Of a DNA stretch of 64,000 nt, positions 13,200 to 26,560 are shown one piece after another. Both the position numbers and the translations under genes were made by a program. Numbering within the stretch: position 1 is the first letter of the stretch; each line of letters starts with the position of its first letter. The stretch comes from Ichthyophonus hoferi. Lineage: Eukaryota > Opisthokonta > Ichthyosporea > Ichthyophonida > Ichthyophonidae. The DNA lies in assembly GCA_002751075.1 (NCBI GenBank), contig NAOQ01000302.1:20967-84966 (forward strand), written 5' to 3'. The notes under the pieces were generated by a model. That model saw only the letters and a program-made list of their open reading frames with translations. It was not told where the DNA came from and ran no database searches.

Positions 13200-13745
13200 T
13201 GCTCCCACTTTTGAAGAGAGGAACAATACAATATTGGGTGGCTACTACTTACCAAAATGACCATCTTTCTCGCCACTACCTCAACATTTCCGTGGATTAG
13301 GCTATACATGAATACACTGGTCTTGCAAATTTAAATGATCAAAAAATTTCCTATGACAAAATTGTTTTTGTCAACCAAACTTATAGGGACATTACAGTTA
13401 ATTTAGTCAACAAAAACTATTATAAGTCACACAATTTCCAATGGGCCAGCCACAAATTAGGTGTATCAGCAATTATTAGGTACAGAATCTTGTGTACCAT
13501 ATTGCAAGACCCCAAGCACATTTTCTCGAAGTTATCTGCTTTTTTCAAAATTAAAATAGTAAAGATACCTGTAACAATAGCAAATGGTGTCTTAATGCAA
13601 GCTCTCCTGAAAGGGAAAATTGCATTACTCTTGCATGCAGGCCCAGTGATAACGCTAAACAAAGTGTTGTCCATCGGCAACCCGCCAGTGGGAATATTTT
13701 CTTTGCTAGCCCTGGATGACCAATCCATCACCACTAATATCTATT
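13200..13745 (+). mobile_element. Copia protease / pre-integrase region (fossil)
   Basis: Translation shows the typical copia stretch after the protease active site: IPVTIANG, then LNKVLSIGNPPVGIFSL, equivalent to the family's VANG and LxNVLxVPxLxxNLLS pattern. It stops matching where a repeated segment begins near 13747. Confidence 0.6.
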
Positions 13746-13746
13746 A

Positions 13747-15060
13747 GAAATAGGACTAGGATCTGTTGTACTGAGTTCCATTACATAGTTGTCGTCAGGT
13801 AAAGGGCAGGCTAAAGTCCTAGTTAGCTGCTCTTGAGTCTCTCTGTGTTAATCAAAGGATATAGAGGTTTCTAACTTTTTACTCAGCAATATATTTTGTA
13901 TGTAATAATTGCGATCTAACGGTGGCTGCGTGTATATAGTTATGGAATTATTATTTATTATTATTATAGTAATCGACACCAGACTTAACTAGTAGGCCTT
14001 CTAGTAAAGTATCTGTATTATCTTCTTCAACTTCTTTTACAGTAATAGACATAATATGAAGCAAAACACAAAGCATATAAATCGAATAGTAAATTATTGA
14101 CGACTGCGAACAGAATTTTTTATTGGTTATTTTTGTTCCTTCTATACATTTTCCTATCTTTATCGTGCATGTCAATTGCGGTTAATCCCGCTTAGTTGTA
14201 TTCACTATCGTAAATTCGCAAATAGAACTGATTGTAAAGATTATTATTGGCTAATCTGACTCACGACAGAGACTCGCCAGAATTGTCCAATCTTACCGCA
14301 ATACTTAAATACTATTGTGTCCTTGTTTAGATGGCGAAATAACTCATTTCTTTATTGACATGTAAGTGTTCATATACCGCACACTATGTAGTAATAAATT
14401 TTGATTTACTTATTATAATAAGGTATTTAATTAACTAACATAAGACTGATTATTCATGTGCTTGTACTAACGTTTCCCCAGGCACGGCCCAGTAACCTAA
14501 AGGAATATGCTGTAATAATAATAGAAACACTGAACGCTTTGGTTCCAACACTTTCTATGGAAATGAACGTGCTGTAATTAAGAAGGGTGTCCGCAATAAT
14601 CATGACTGTTCCGGTTAACACGTCCTACTACACGGGCCGTAATAATTTTGCCATAATAACACTGAACTCCGGATGAATACGTAAATCAGCCGAAGTTTTA
14701 GTAACAAGCGAATTATGCAACGATTGGCTCACTATTAGTTGAAACAACGTCCTTAAGTAGATACATTTATTGGCTAATTCCACAGAATACGCGCATTCAC
14801 ACTAAATGAAATAATTAGCTACACAGCCAATCAAATTAGGATAAAATGGCATTAGATCATTTTGAATAAGGCAAAGGTAAGATGACTAACGGCTCTCAGG
14901 TTTTCAGTAAACTGTATTTCCTACAATCGGTCTCATTAATATTGATGAACCAATTTATAATGGATGGACACCCTTGACCAACGCATGTTAAGAAAAGTTA
15001 AAAGGGACAAAAAAAACTAATAATATGGACGGCGTTATAAACAAGGACTACCTACATTCC
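13747..15060. repeat. LTR-like repeat cluster inserted in the copia fossil
   Basis: 13747-14410 is collinear with 21548-22160 (shared TCTGTT(G/A)TACT(G/C)AGTTC, GTAAAGGGC(A/T)GGCTAAAG, TTAGCTGCTCTTGA and GTTATGGAATTATTATT). The part at 14240-14410 is the reverse complement of 20250-20440 and 40640-40840. From 14588 (ATCATGACTGTTCCGGT) it resembles the LTR-like segment starting at 19262. So at least two repeat units lie here, splitting the protease region from the integrase region. Confidence 0.55.
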
Positions 15061-15199
15061 TAGACGGCGTCTTTTTAGAACTCGAACTCGATACTATTTC
15101 TATATCTCTGTACAATTTCTAGACGGCTCGATACTTCTCTTTCCCTTTTGTTTTTATTTACGGCGCTAAAACTTTAAACGCAATGTACAAAGATACAAC

Positions 15200-16320
15200 A
15201 ACTTTGAGCAAAGGGTGATTGGGTGATTTTGACAACTATGAACATTGGTCATAAACCTGTAGTCCTATCTGCTAACCTGCTAACCTGCTAGATGCACCAC
15301 CTGGTACTGCAATCTATAGGATAGTCAACTATGATGTCACCAGAGTTACATACCTGGGCCAATAGAAGACTCTAATTGTAGTACTTACAGTCTTTAAACA
15401 TACACTTGAGCATAATAGATTTATGCATCGGAAGATAAGACTGATCACATAGAGCTCTGAACCATTATGGCAAGCCTATTCCTAACGCCAAAGGCTTTGT
15501 ATGTAATCCGTGTTGCATCAAAGATTAGTTGTACTCCTTTTCCATAAGAGCACAAGGGTACATTTGACCGGAGAACTGAACATATAATGACATTATCAGT
15601 CCCCTAACTAAGGACACAAGCCATATGCACGGGATAGTAATACTTACAGACAATTACACACACTATGTCATTGTGTACCTTATGAAGTCAAAATCAGAGG
15701 TACCACAATGTTTTAAAGCCTATAATGTCATATTTGAGGGAATGCATTATCTATTGAAGATTGCAACTCTCTTTACTGACTAAGGCAAAGAGTACTTCTC
15801 AAGCCAATTTCATCATTACCTCAAGCAGGAAGGAATCACCCATCTGACTACTCTCCCTTATCCTATTTGAAGTAACATTCTAAACAAGAAGATGGGTTAT
15901 CAACTTACTGAGATGGCAAGGACTGCTCTTCTCCAATCCAATATACTGTCAACATTTTGGAAATTTGCATTCCAGTCGGCGGCCTACACTCCCAATCTGA
16001 CCCCAAACAATGCGCTCCCTGTAAACATACTACCTCAAGAAATGTGGACCATGAAACGTGTGCTAATGTAAACGCTTGGGACTTGTGGGTCCCAGGCATT
16101 TTACAGGGTAAACAACATTGACTTCGATAATAAATTCTTTGCCAAAGGGAGACTTGATGTCCTTTCAGAATTCGAACTACTACAACTAGTATGGATTGTG
16201 ATAAACTGGGCAACACGCTGAGCCTCAACAAGAAGAAACTTGACTTTTTTTTTTGAAGTATTCCCATATAGTACAATCAAAAAATTAAACATAGACCCTT
16301 CATCATTATTGTATGAAGAC
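15200..16320 (+). mobile_element. Copia integrase region (fossil)
   Basis: Blocks in order match copia integrase: the ILTDNYTHYVIVY/LMKSKSEV core strand, the GKEYFSSQF and EGITHLTTLPYP blocks, and the downstream MARTALLQSNILSTFWKFA helix. Several breaks. Confidence 0.7.
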
Positions 16321-16649
16321 ATTACCCAGTAAGACCTGGAGGACGGACTCCCTCCTGCGACCCATACATCCCATTTGTACAGCTATGCTCAGGACTACCC
16401 AGTTCTTGACTGGAAGGAAAGGTTACAGCAAATGCCTCCTTCACATACCAGTAAAAAGACCACGAAATCTGCCAGTCTCCCTCATAAACAAATTGGCATA
16501 CCACCAGTGGGGAAGCACTATCATTTTCCTACAAGTGACAAACCACATGGTCAACATCAAGAACATCAAGAACAGCATCGAAAAAAAGAAGTGGGCCACT
16601 CTGATAAAGACATATTGATCCAGAAGACCAGGAAACAAAGTTAATGTGA

Positions 16650-17660
16650 GCTATTGACAACAAGATCAGGGACTACATACCCTGTGGCCCCTCATAAGGT
16701 GAGACAGCAAGCAGCATTTATGACAGCTGCTTGTCATCTGGCTACCACTTCTTACCAGGACATTCCTAGTATCATAGACCCCAAGAACTTTAAACAGGCT
16801 CTTAGGGCCCTTGGTAAGCTTCAATTATTCAAAACTATGGGAGTGGAGTTGGCCAGCATCAACGAGTATGGTACCTGGACACTAGTTCCAAAATCATGAG
16901 CCAGTACCACTATCCTCATATCGCTATAGAATCTTCACCATAAATGCAATTACAAAGAAAAAGCAATTACTCACAATTCAAAGTGGGTGGCCTAAGAACC
17001 ACAGGAGGCTAAGGATACAGGCTATCATGACGTTTTGTCTCCTTTATGTTCACTTGTATCAATACATTTTCTTCTTGAAATTGCAGGAGGAAAGGGTTAT
17101 AACTATCCCAACTTGACAATAAGTCAATGTATTTGCATAGCTATCCGGAGATGCCAATATATATGTAGAAAAGCCTTCAATGCATACATATCTTGAGAAG
17201 AAAAACTTTGTATGTCGACTTACAAGAAGCCTCTATGGGTTACATATCTCTGGACTACTGTGGAACCTGATGCTGGGCAACTTTCTGCAATTGGTGTACT
17301 TTTTCCTCATGAATTCTGAGCCCTGCTTTTACAAGCGTCATGACTGCCGCAAAAACAGGTTTATGGCACTGGCAATTTACATTGATGGTATTCTTCTATG
17401 TGTTGAGAAGACAGAAGACTGCGATGAATTTATCAAAAAGATATCTAAGCGTTTTCCCATCAAATTTGCAAAATTCTTTTTGTTGTTACTTGGGCATAGT
17501 ATTAAAAGAATGGAAACTAGCTACATCACACTTAGTCAGTCTGACTACATCCAGAAGCTCATACAGAGCTTTGGTCAACACAAAGGCCATCTGTTATAAT
17601 TCTCCCTTTCTTCTAAAGGCACACTCTCTGAATACATGTCAGATACTGACTCTGAGTCAG
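16650..17660 (+). mobile_element. Copia reverse transcriptase region (fossil)
   Basis: Begins with the family's lead-in (DPKNFKQALRALGK and NEYGTWTLVPKS). It continues with LTRSLYGLHISGLLWNLML, then SEPCFYKR and ALAIYIDGILLC, the equivalent of the YVDDILL box. These blocks are diagnostic of Ty1/copia. Decayed. Confidence 0.8.
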
Positions 17661-17689
17661 TGGAGGATGATTTATCTTGGGTAGTCATT

Positions 17690-18385
17690 GATGTTGGGAT
17701 TTCAGGAGAAGATGGGTTATGCATTATAGTTGTTTTTCTGCTTGGGACAACCTGGTATGGTAAAGTCCCATTTTTCCTCATTGGAATCGATTAATAGAAT
17801 AACTTTTGTTTTCTTATCTGTTTTCACGGACTGAAGGATGGTCTTAGAAGTCAATCGAAGAGTGCGTTTAGAACTCTTTCTAGTTATAGTTTTCTTTAGT
17901 GTTATAATAAAAGCAAGGCAATAATCAATACTCAAACTAAGATGTAAAAGGCTTATTCATTATTTTCAGGTCCTTGATAACGGACTGAGTCGGCGTTATA
18001 TAGTTTCTGCTGATCTTACTGACTCGTTAGTATATTTAATATGGCTCTAACAAATTAGCTAAACATTGGGTTTACGCCTAAATACACATGCATGGATGCT
18101 CTAGTTTAAACGTAGCACCCCACATTTGAATCTATGGTAAAATATGACTGATCCTCAGACCAATAGGTATACTAATCTGATTATACAAAGCTAAAATTTA
18201 TCAGATAAAAATGTTTATTTTTAAGCATTGCACCACTAATCGTCTAATGGGCCTCAACTCTAAGTAATTAAAGTTGAATAAAATAAATTATTCAAATAGC
18301 ACAGTGCAAAGTTGGTTACTCAGTATTTCACACAAGTAATTGATAATTTTAAGAAGTCTAATTACTAGCCTAATATAACAACACC
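17690..18385. mobile_element. Insertion between RT and RNase H, TGTTG...CAACA ends
   Basis: Copia similarity stops near 17690 and resumes near 18400-18480. The intervening ~690 bp starts with TGTTGGGA (about 17695) and ends with AACAACA at 18383, the ends of a typical solo LTR. No clear target-site duplication. It contains the near-palindrome around GGACTGAGTCGGCG at 17980. It could instead be a non-autonomous DNA element. Confidence 0.4.
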
Positions 18386-18389
18386 ATCC

Positions 18390-19136
18390 TACACATTTTC
18401 CCATTCTGGGGAAGCACATCCAACTCGCCAATTCTGAGGATCTAAATTAAATTCTTTATAATAGCAACACATACAGCTCACTAATAGGTTTCCTAAAAAA
18501 GGATCGCCAAGAGCTTCAGGGTTGACATCTCATTTGCGGTGTTCATGTCATCAAGATACATGAGAAAATCAAATATGCATCACTACAAGATGCTACAACA
18601 TATCTTGAGGTACTTCAACACGTATGGCAAGGATACCATTATATGGTTATATGTTACCCAGGACCCATCAAAATGATTGCCTACTTTGATGCCAACTTTT
18701 TCAGCAAGCATTACGGAGATTGCAAATCTACCACTAGGTATGCTATATTTATTACAAATGGTTTAATAGATTGGTTAAGCAAGAAACAATTTGTAACCGC
18801 ATTATCAAGTTGTGAATCTGAATACGTCGTAATAGCAGTATGCTGCCAGCAGGAGCCTTACGTTACTATCAGTTTGAATATATTAGGATTTGATTCTGAA
18901 TTTTTACTATTAAATGGAAACAACACTTTAGCCGTACATTTGATTTCCCAAAAGTGCATACCTGAAAATATGCATCACATTGTAATAAGGTATTATTACA
19001 TCAAGGAGGCTGTCAGCAATAATGACAAAAAAGTGAAAACGATATCCAGCAAAGACCAGTGGTTGACTGCCTCACCAAGTCCCAAGGATCGTGCCCCTTT
19101 CAACACGCCAGGCATCTTCTGGTCCCAGGACCTTTG
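18390..19136 (+). mobile_element. Copia RNase H region (fossil)
   Basis: Shows MLQHILRYFNTYG, MIAYFDANFFSKHYGDCKST, IDWLSKKQFVTALSSCESEY and PENMHHIVIRYYYIKEAV, matching the copia LRYLKGT, YSDADWAGD, SxKQxxVALSSxEAEY and HIxxRYHFIR blocks. 18643-19137 is still open. Confidence 0.8.
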
Positions 19137-19254
19137 AATGATGTGAGCCCAGGCAGCCCCCCCTGGGGTACATGGGCAATCGTATCAGGACTATCACAAA
19201 TTTCTCTTCTGCAACCTCAACACTCACATAATTAAGCTTGTGAGGGAGCATTTG

Positions 19255-19685
19255 AAATAGTCATGACTGTCCCAGTCAGGACATACTACTTTCTTCCCAC
19301 ACTATGGATCATGATGTGAATTGATTACACGACCATTAACTTTGAATGAACACGTAGTTTGTCCGAAATCCTGATAACAAATGAATGACGAAGTGATCGA
19401 TCTTATATTAGTTAATGCTATAATATTCCCTACCAGGTAAACTAATTTGTCGATAAATAGTATGTGAACACTTACATTAATAAAGTAATTTTTTAACGAG
19501 TCATTCAAATAAAGATACAATAGTAATCGAGTGTTGGGATAAGATCAGAAAATTCTAGTGGGTCTCCGTCTGCAGCCTTTAATGAATTGTATTAACCAAT
19601 AAGGATCTTTATGATCGGTTTCATAGATGTTAATTAATACAGCTATTATTGACACCCATGAAAAGTGGAGGTTATGGCAAAAACA
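19255..19685 (+). repeat. LTR-like segment of the copia fossil
   Basis: Lies directly after RNase H and a purine-rich run (GTGAGGGAGC) and directly before a second Gag-related start, the position expected of an LTR shared by tandem copies. Its start (TCATGACTGTCCCAGTCAGGA) has a relative at 14594. Its 3' half (GATCAGAAAATTCTAGTGGG onward) resembles 20370-20420 and 40760-40800. Confidence 0.5.
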
Positions 19686-20170
19686 AAAGGCATAGAAACA
19701 ACTAGTAATGAAATACAGGTCTAAACAGAATATATGATTAGAACGAGGAACAACTTTGTACTCAACCGTTTTATAGCTACACGTCTTTAGTAAACAATTT
19801 GATATTGATTACATTAAATTTCTTTCTACCACACAATTTTTTAAAATCTAATTTTTATTTTATTACCTTACACTAAGTCTTAATAACACTTCAAGATAAC
19901 TATATTAACACCAACTATTCAGACATTTCTGAACGTTATGTTGTCATTGTTAACTTAAATAGAAAAACCATAACTTATCAAAAGAATTTGGCAGCCCCAA
20001 TGTCTCTAAACTATCTCAGTATACAACAGTTAGACAGTAACAAACATATAAAGATTGGTAGTAACTTGACTGCCTGCACTCCCAACAACGACTGTCCAAC
20101 GCTCAAGAGCAATTTTTCCGGCTCAACCAAACCCATTAACATCTTAGACCTTTACAACTCTGTACAATAA
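19686..20170 (+). mobile_element. Second Gag-related start (truncated copia copy)
   Basis: Collinear with 11390-11960: shared GATTACATTAAAT, CTAATTTTTATTTTATT, ACACCAACTA, TCTGAACGTT, CTCTAAACTATCTCAG and TTAGACCTTTACAACTC. The copy stops near 20170 and does not continue into pol. Old. Confidence 0.65.
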
Positions 20171-20189
20171 ATAATACTGTAAGATCATG

Positions 20190-20560
20190 TTACAGAATTG
20201 CTAGCCACAGATGAATAAGAAGGTTCAATTGAAGCCCAGATAATAAGTAGATCGACTCTTGTCATAGTATGCAGTATATGAACAATATTACATCAATGAA
20301 GAAATGAGTTAATTTATTATATAAATAGGAACATAATAGTATTTAAGATTGTGGTAAGATCAGGCAATTCCAGTGGGTCTCTGTGACTTATCGTGAGTTG
20401 TATTAGCCAATGCGAATATTTATAGTTAGCTCCATTTAAGTTATTAAACTTAGTAACATTGGCGTTAACTAGAAAGTTAACACCGGCAATAAAACAAGGT
20501 ATAAAAGAAAACTAAGGTCAATAATAAAGACCCGGTCGTTCTCCCTTCCATCTGTCACGC
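20190..20560 (-). repeat. LTR-like dispersed repeat
   Basis: Contains GAAGGTTCAATTGAAGCCCA, TGGTAAGATCAGGCAATTCC, AGTGGGTCTCTGTG and ATTAGCCAATGCG, all found again at 40640-40840 and partly at 42940-43180, and in reverse complement at 14240-14410 and 22010-22160. ATAAAGACCCGG near 20525 recurs at 43145. Confidence 0.6.
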
Positions 20561-21547
20561 CCTCCGCTCATAAATACGCGATGAAATAGCAAAATATGAA
20601 GTTATTGTAAGGGCATACAAAAATACTTTGCATTGAATTAGGTAGTCGTAACAACCACATTGCTATTGTATTGTCTAGTCCACCGCTGGTTACTCACATA
20701 CGATAATGAATGTTTGGACCTCTCGCTTATTCAAAAGTTGGAGAACGGCATACTAACACTAGATAATGATAATAATATTTATTTATATAGTAATATAACT
20801 CCACTTAATGATCAATCTCATTTTAAAATTTTCACATTCGCACCCAAGCATATCAAAGCATCTATCCCTTCTAAATTAAAACAGAGATATAATTACTACA
20901 GTCAGTTACCTAGAAAGTTAGTATATGGGCCTTCTTTAGAACTTTTATTACAATAACTGAGCCTTAAAGACAGATTCTGATAAATTATACAATATGATAT
21001 GATGAAAAACAAAGTTACTTGACCCCAAAGTATACCCACTTATAAATAAAGTGGTATATTCATTTTAATATTACCTAAAGTAAGCCTAGATTTGATTTCA
21101 AATAAATAGGCCTGCATTTTGACTAATTGAATCTTTATATTATTATATCCACCTGCAGTCAAACATTAGCATACTGTGATGGGAGTGTGACACATTGAAT
21201 CTGTCTTACATATTCCTTTCATGATGATAGTTAGGATGGCCAATTGTCTCTCATCATTTGATGGCAAATTCTTAAACTTGACTAATAAAAAATTGACTTC
21301 TAAATCTTCAGATGAAATTTTAATGAGAAGGGATATATGTCAAAACATATAATTTCTGTTCTTTAGAAAATGAACAAGCAAGTGCCATATATTATTTTTA
21401 GATACTACATGTTACATTAAAAGATATTTTGAATATATATCTTTATACGTCTACCCATTTCACAAAGTGTAGCATACAGAGATTATTTTTGAATAGATTT
21501 TTGCTATTATTTTATTATCAAACTTGCATTACTATGCCCTCTTATTC
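20561..21547. other. No recognised gene; one unidentified frame 20660-20956 (+)
   Basis: The 98-codon frame 20660-20956 has mixed protein-like composition (NECLDLSLIQKLENGILTLD) but no domain I recognise. It is surrounded by copia relics and may be part of one. The remainder is AT-rich. Confidence 0.3.
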
Positions 21548-22310
21548 AAAACAGAATTGGTATCTGTTATACTCAGTTCTATTAGATAGTCGTCGGCAGG
21601 TAAAGGGCTGGCTAAAGCTTTAGTTAGCTGCTCTTGAATCCCTTTCCGTTGATCAATATAGAAGCTGTTAACTTCTTACTTGGCGACGTATTGTATACGT
21701 AATAGCTGTGATCTAATTGTGGCTTTTATAAGGTTATGGAATTATTATTATCTGAAGAATCAACACCAGACTTAGCTACTTGGCCTTTAATAAGGTATCT
21801 GGATTATCTACATCTACTGCTTTGGCATCAGTAGACATAACATGAAGCCAAACTAAAAGCACATAAATTGAACAGCAAACTATTGACGACTGAGAACCGT
21901 GTTTATTATTAGTTGTTGTTGTTTCTTTTAAACGCTCCCAACTTTTGTTTATTGTGGGTAATAACCAAAATTAACACCCACATAGCTGTGTTCCGTGTAA
22001 ATGGAACCAATTGTAAAGATGCTTATTGGCTAATGTAATTCCACAAAAGATCACTGAGGCCCACTCGAATTGTCTAATCTTAACTCGATAATCTTGTATT
22101 ATCATGTCCTCATTTGGATGGCTCGTTAGCTAATCCATTAATGTATGTGCCTGCATACTATGTATCGACAAATCAATTTAACCTACTTAAGAAAGTTATG
22201 CTATTAACTAATATTGAAACCGAACACAAAAATTGATTGTTATCAGTAAAAAAAAGCAGCATTGAACGCTTTGGTTCCAACACCTCCTAATAAATAAAAT
22301 TAATTATTTG
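21548..22310 (+). repeat. LTR-like repeat, partner of 13747-14560
   Basis: Collinear with 13747-14410 and then, after a gap, GAACGCTTTGGTTCCAACAC at 22263 matches 14533. The stretch 22010-22160 carries the TTATTGGCTAAT and AATTGTCTAATCTTA landmarks of the dispersed repeat. Confidence 0.6.
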
Positions 22311-22929
22311 GGAAAGGTAGGGTCATCCCTGAAAGCATATTTTATAGTTTGAGCTCTTCAAATGAACTTCTTTTTTTTTTCTTTTTTTTTTTTAAACTTT
22401 TTTTAATTTGGAAATGTCACAATAATCTCATATGCATACAGGATGCAAAATAGATAAACAAAGATATGGTACAATTGATTTCTGAGAGTTTCTAAAAAAG
22501 AAATAAATAACAATAAAATGCTATCAAGATGCAATCACGTGGTAAATTATAGAGGAAACAAAATAGATGGTACCCACATCATGACAAAAATGTCTTCAAT
22601 TGAAAAGGATTTTCTCAATCACATACAATAAGTTCATGATGGTTTCTTAGATGCACCAATTAATTACCAGTATTATTATTTTAATATTTACATAAAACAT
22701 GTTTTATAAAGTACAATCTAAGCTTTAGTAATATATAACCAGATAACAGAACCCTGATTTTCTTTATGCCTTATAGAACTTGCTGGAACTCTGTTCTTCA
22801 CCACACTTAGATTATCTTTGCTATCGGTACCACTTTTCTTGCATTTAGTTATGTTACCTATTAGGGTCAATAAGAGGTTGCTGTCAAAAAACTGTTCTAT
22901 GCCATAGCAATTAAGTATTTCCAATACAC

Positions 22930-24930
22930 AAAAAACTAATTCAAACTATTCGTATATACATATTAGGCGTTTTTCCACTACTTCCATGTACATAATAAAC
23001 TCCAAAAAACAAAATAATGCCTTTCTTACTGTAATTGTTTGCTATTACAGTTTTTCAGTTATCAGACTTACATTATGTCTTTTAATTCTTAAGTGGTAAA
23101 ATTTATCAGCCAGATTCTTTATTAAAAGGTCAACTAGTCAAGTTTGATACATTTAAACCGCTATATTATACCCCTATAGTGTTAATCTATGATTACAATG
23201 ATTTAAATCATAGTTATTGTTGATATTAAAAATTTCAAGATAAGAAGTATAAAATGTCTCTAAATTTAAAACAATTGCGTGTTCTACATGCAGAACTCCA
23301 AAAGGCTTTAGCTTGTCTTTCACCTATTGATAACTACCTAGAATAACTAGAAGAAAATAGGCATATTATGTGTCAAATAGAATTCAGTACAACAGATACT
23401 AGATCTATTTTCATTCCCAATAGGGTTATGAGTCTTTGCTACACTTCCACTGTTATCTGCAATTTTCAATTTTCCAGGAAGTTATTTGCCCATCCCGCCG
23501 TCTTTCCTTTCTTATTAACAATTATCAGAAAAACTCCTTCATTTAAACATATAGGAATTTTTTCAAATCTGATACCACAGCATTGGATTATTCAATACTC
23601 TTCAAACTAGGTATGCTAACTACCAACTTAGGCCACAGAAATGTGCCACTCAATGTCGTTTCTTCTCTGTCCTCTCCAATTAACGGAGCCTATTTTCTTT
23701 ACATCTGTTCCAAATTATTTTTCTCCTCATATTCCCATTGAAAATATGAATGAGCAACCTAACCATGACACCTTTTTTTCAAGTGTCCGGATGCATTTTC
23801 CTGTAAGATTCTTGAAACCATGCAACTAATGACAGACTCCTCTCCTCTACCTCCATAGATGCATATGTTGATGTGCTCAAAGAAGAAATCAAAAGCTTGA
23901 CTGCAACTGTTGCCCTCCTATTAATGAATTCGTACATTTGATACCCTTCCTTCCCCCACTTGGAACATTCTCATGACTAATTGTGAGCCTATAGCCTCTG
24001 ATCATGTGTAGATGGACCCTCCAATGTTTTTTTTTCAGCTAGAATTATGACATCAAATGATACCTCAGCCTATGCAAATAATGGCCCCCTCTTGCCACCC
24101 TCAATCCAATCACATAACTCCATTCCTCCCCTTTCCTTCAAGGGTAACTCCTTCCCCATCTTGGAAGAGTGGGGCCCAAATGCCATATTCATGAACAGCC
24201 CCTATGGAAGCAATTTCAACCAGCCTAATTTACCTTTTGAGACTTATGGTGACTCCATGTCCAAACATTACCTAAGCCTGATCAGTCTGCCAAACCTTCT
24301 ATCAATGTCCCTGATTATGGCAGGGAATAATCCAACGCAGGTACTTCAATGGGCTTATGTGTTGGGCAACAGGATCTGCAACCCAACTTTATAGCTTTGC
24401 CCTCTTCCAGTTGTGGTACTGATGATGACTTACTTAATCATGACTATGGAGGAAGCAGTGGTGACATTGTCAACAACTCAAGAGTGTCTCCCTTATCTGA
24501 GGGAAGATAGTATTTTCCTCCACACTAGTCACATCCTGTGAATTTGTTGGTGGATACTGTTGAACTAAAGTTGGATGTGTTGTCCCTTAACTTTTACTCC
24601 CATGATCCTAAAAAAGGTGTTTTACAACACCAGGTCAAATTTCTACCCTTTTGTGTAGGATGAAGAATTACATGGCTTTTGCAGTACTCAAGAGTTTCAA
24701 TTTTGGTCTAACACTAAACCAGCCGCGAGTATCCATCTTACAATTCAAAATATATAGGTGTCCCTTCAGTCAGAGCGCCTAGCATGACACTATTTTATGT
24801 GCCTGGTGGGTGCTGAAGAGAGAGAGTATGCTGGTTTCTAGATCACTAACATCAACGAATGAGCTTTTGATAAGTTTGATAAACTCGAGCAGTTTGTTTC
24901 GGAAAACTGTCTAGTACTATGGTGACCCAG
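22930..24930 (+). mobile_element. Second copia-type fossil, 5' and Gag-like part
   Basis: 23220-23430 is closely collinear with 27090-27255 (AAAGGCTTTAGCTTGTCTTT, ACCTATTGATAACT, AACAGATACTAG), so two copies of this leader exist. Downstream, 24047-24394 is an open Pro/Ser/Asn-rich stretch like a Gag segment. The pol part is largely missing or displaced. Decayed. Confidence 0.5.
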
Positions 24931-25780
24931 TGCTTCAATGAGTATTCTAACGCTTACTTAAAAAATGAAAAGACAGGATCACAATTCCTTATTCGATTTT
25001 GCATTATTGCTATGTATCTCATCAATACCCCCCGTCGGCTCTCTAAATCTTCCTTGGTTGTCAGGACATTCTCCCGTCTTCACAATAGATCTGTACACCC
25101 AATCAGTTGGGATCTCAGTCCCTTTGGATTTGTTAATGGTATAGGTTCTGTTTATCATCATCTATCATAGTGTGTTTAAGAGTCTGATACAGAAGGACGA
25201 TTGGTTTATATCTTTGATTGGGCACCTGCTGATAGATTTGATTTATTCATATTCGGTGAATTAGCCCAATTAAAATTAATTAATTTTAAAAGCGTTTTCA
25301 ATTCAATTTCTTATGAAAACAAGTCAGTCTTTACTAATTATTAAGTTCTGGTAGTTGATGTTTTCCAATAATTATGTGCTTAGAACCGCGAAGAACACTA
25401 GTATTGTCAAATTTATTATCCTCCTTTTATTTAAGATAATAGTTGGATTCTTACAAGTATAACTGACCTTCTTTTTCACTTGTACAATTGTCCACAATTG
25501 GGTGTTTAAATTTATATAACTAAAATTGCAGGGTACTATGTGCTATGTATTAATCCATGTCTAATTGGTTCAGGTCTATATATCCGCTATGCACATCGTT
25601 GACCACTAAGATCACCAATTGTATTATGCTTCTATGGAATATGATTTTGCTAATGAAGTTATTATTCCAATCATTCTTGTGCTCTGAAAATGTAAGAAAT
25701 TATTGGATCGTTTGTGGCTGCGACTTTTGATCAGAAATTCTGGTCGCACGCACACACGATGTGGTAATACGAGATCTTCT
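24931..25780. repeat. Repeat segment within the second copia fossil
   Basis: TTTGATTGGGCACCTGCTGAT near 25214 recurs in reverse complement at about 41255-41285 (ATCAGCAGGTGCCCAATCA), with flanking similarity. It marks another dispersed repeat inserted here. No gene seen. Confidence 0.4.
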
Positions 25781-26039
25781 AAACATTGCAGCAGCAGCAT
25801 TCAATGTCTTTGCTGTCCCATCTCTTCACAGTCAAGGTTTTTAGAACTACCTTCAATGATTTTATAACGATCTCAGTCAATGGTAGTCTTCTACTCCAAG
25901 GAAAACCGCTCTGCAAAGACATATATATATTAAGCGTGTCTCTTCTTCTCCACACCAGGCCATCACACATGGTGCCAGCAAAACCTACTCCTGCCCCTTT
26001 CATCGCCAAAATTTTCTATACCGATTCTTCCTCTTTGTA

Positions 26040-26560
26040 GCAAGATGAGCCAGTTCCCGACTTGGAAGACTCATGTGCAATTAATGACGTCACTGGAGAT
26101 TCTTCTCAGCCGATGGCTATTTGTCGAGAGCCACATCTGAATCCGGTTCAGAGGTAATACTATAAACACCCATCCGATCTCCTTCCCCAGATAATCCGCC
26201 CTGTCAACCTCCCTCAATGTTTATTTAGGACCCTACAGTCCTTCCTTTTTTCCCTAAGAGAGAAGTCTTCTGGTTGTGATTCAGATAAGAGTTTCCTTCC
26301 TTGGACATCAATGCTCCAAGTATGCCGCAGCAACGCGCAGTCCGATCTTGCCTTCTGAACACGTGCAATCAGCGGCAGATGATTCGACCCCAAAACGACC
26401 CCTGGGGAGTCACATCTTACCTTTACCAGAGTATTATTGGCTACTTAGTATGGATCGCCAGATCTATGCGAGCAGATATAAAAAATATTATAAGCTACCT
26501 TGCCCATTTTTCAGCGCTCACCCAATAAAGGCCTTGGTTAACCCAGTATATTCCAGGAAA
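26040..26560 (+). mobile_element. Copia RT C-terminal fragment (fossil)
   Basis: The frame near 26390-26520 reads YLYQSIIGYLVWIARSMRADI and then SYLAHFSAL, the equivalent of the copia YRSxIGSLLYLxxxTRPDIxxAVxxLSRF block after the RT core. Isolated fragment, broken. Confidence 0.6.

Larger units (their letters stand above)
11350..19685 (+). mobile_element. Ty1/copia retrotransposon fossil, nested mosaic
   Basis: Gag-related, protease, integrase, reverse transcriptase and RNase H regions are still legible in copia order on the plus strand. An LTR-like segment follows the RNase H region. Two foreign segments split it: about 13747-15060 between protease and integrase, and about 17690-18385 between RT and RNase H. 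The whole is broken in many places and old. The 5' LTR is not clearly recognisable. Confidence 0.8.
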
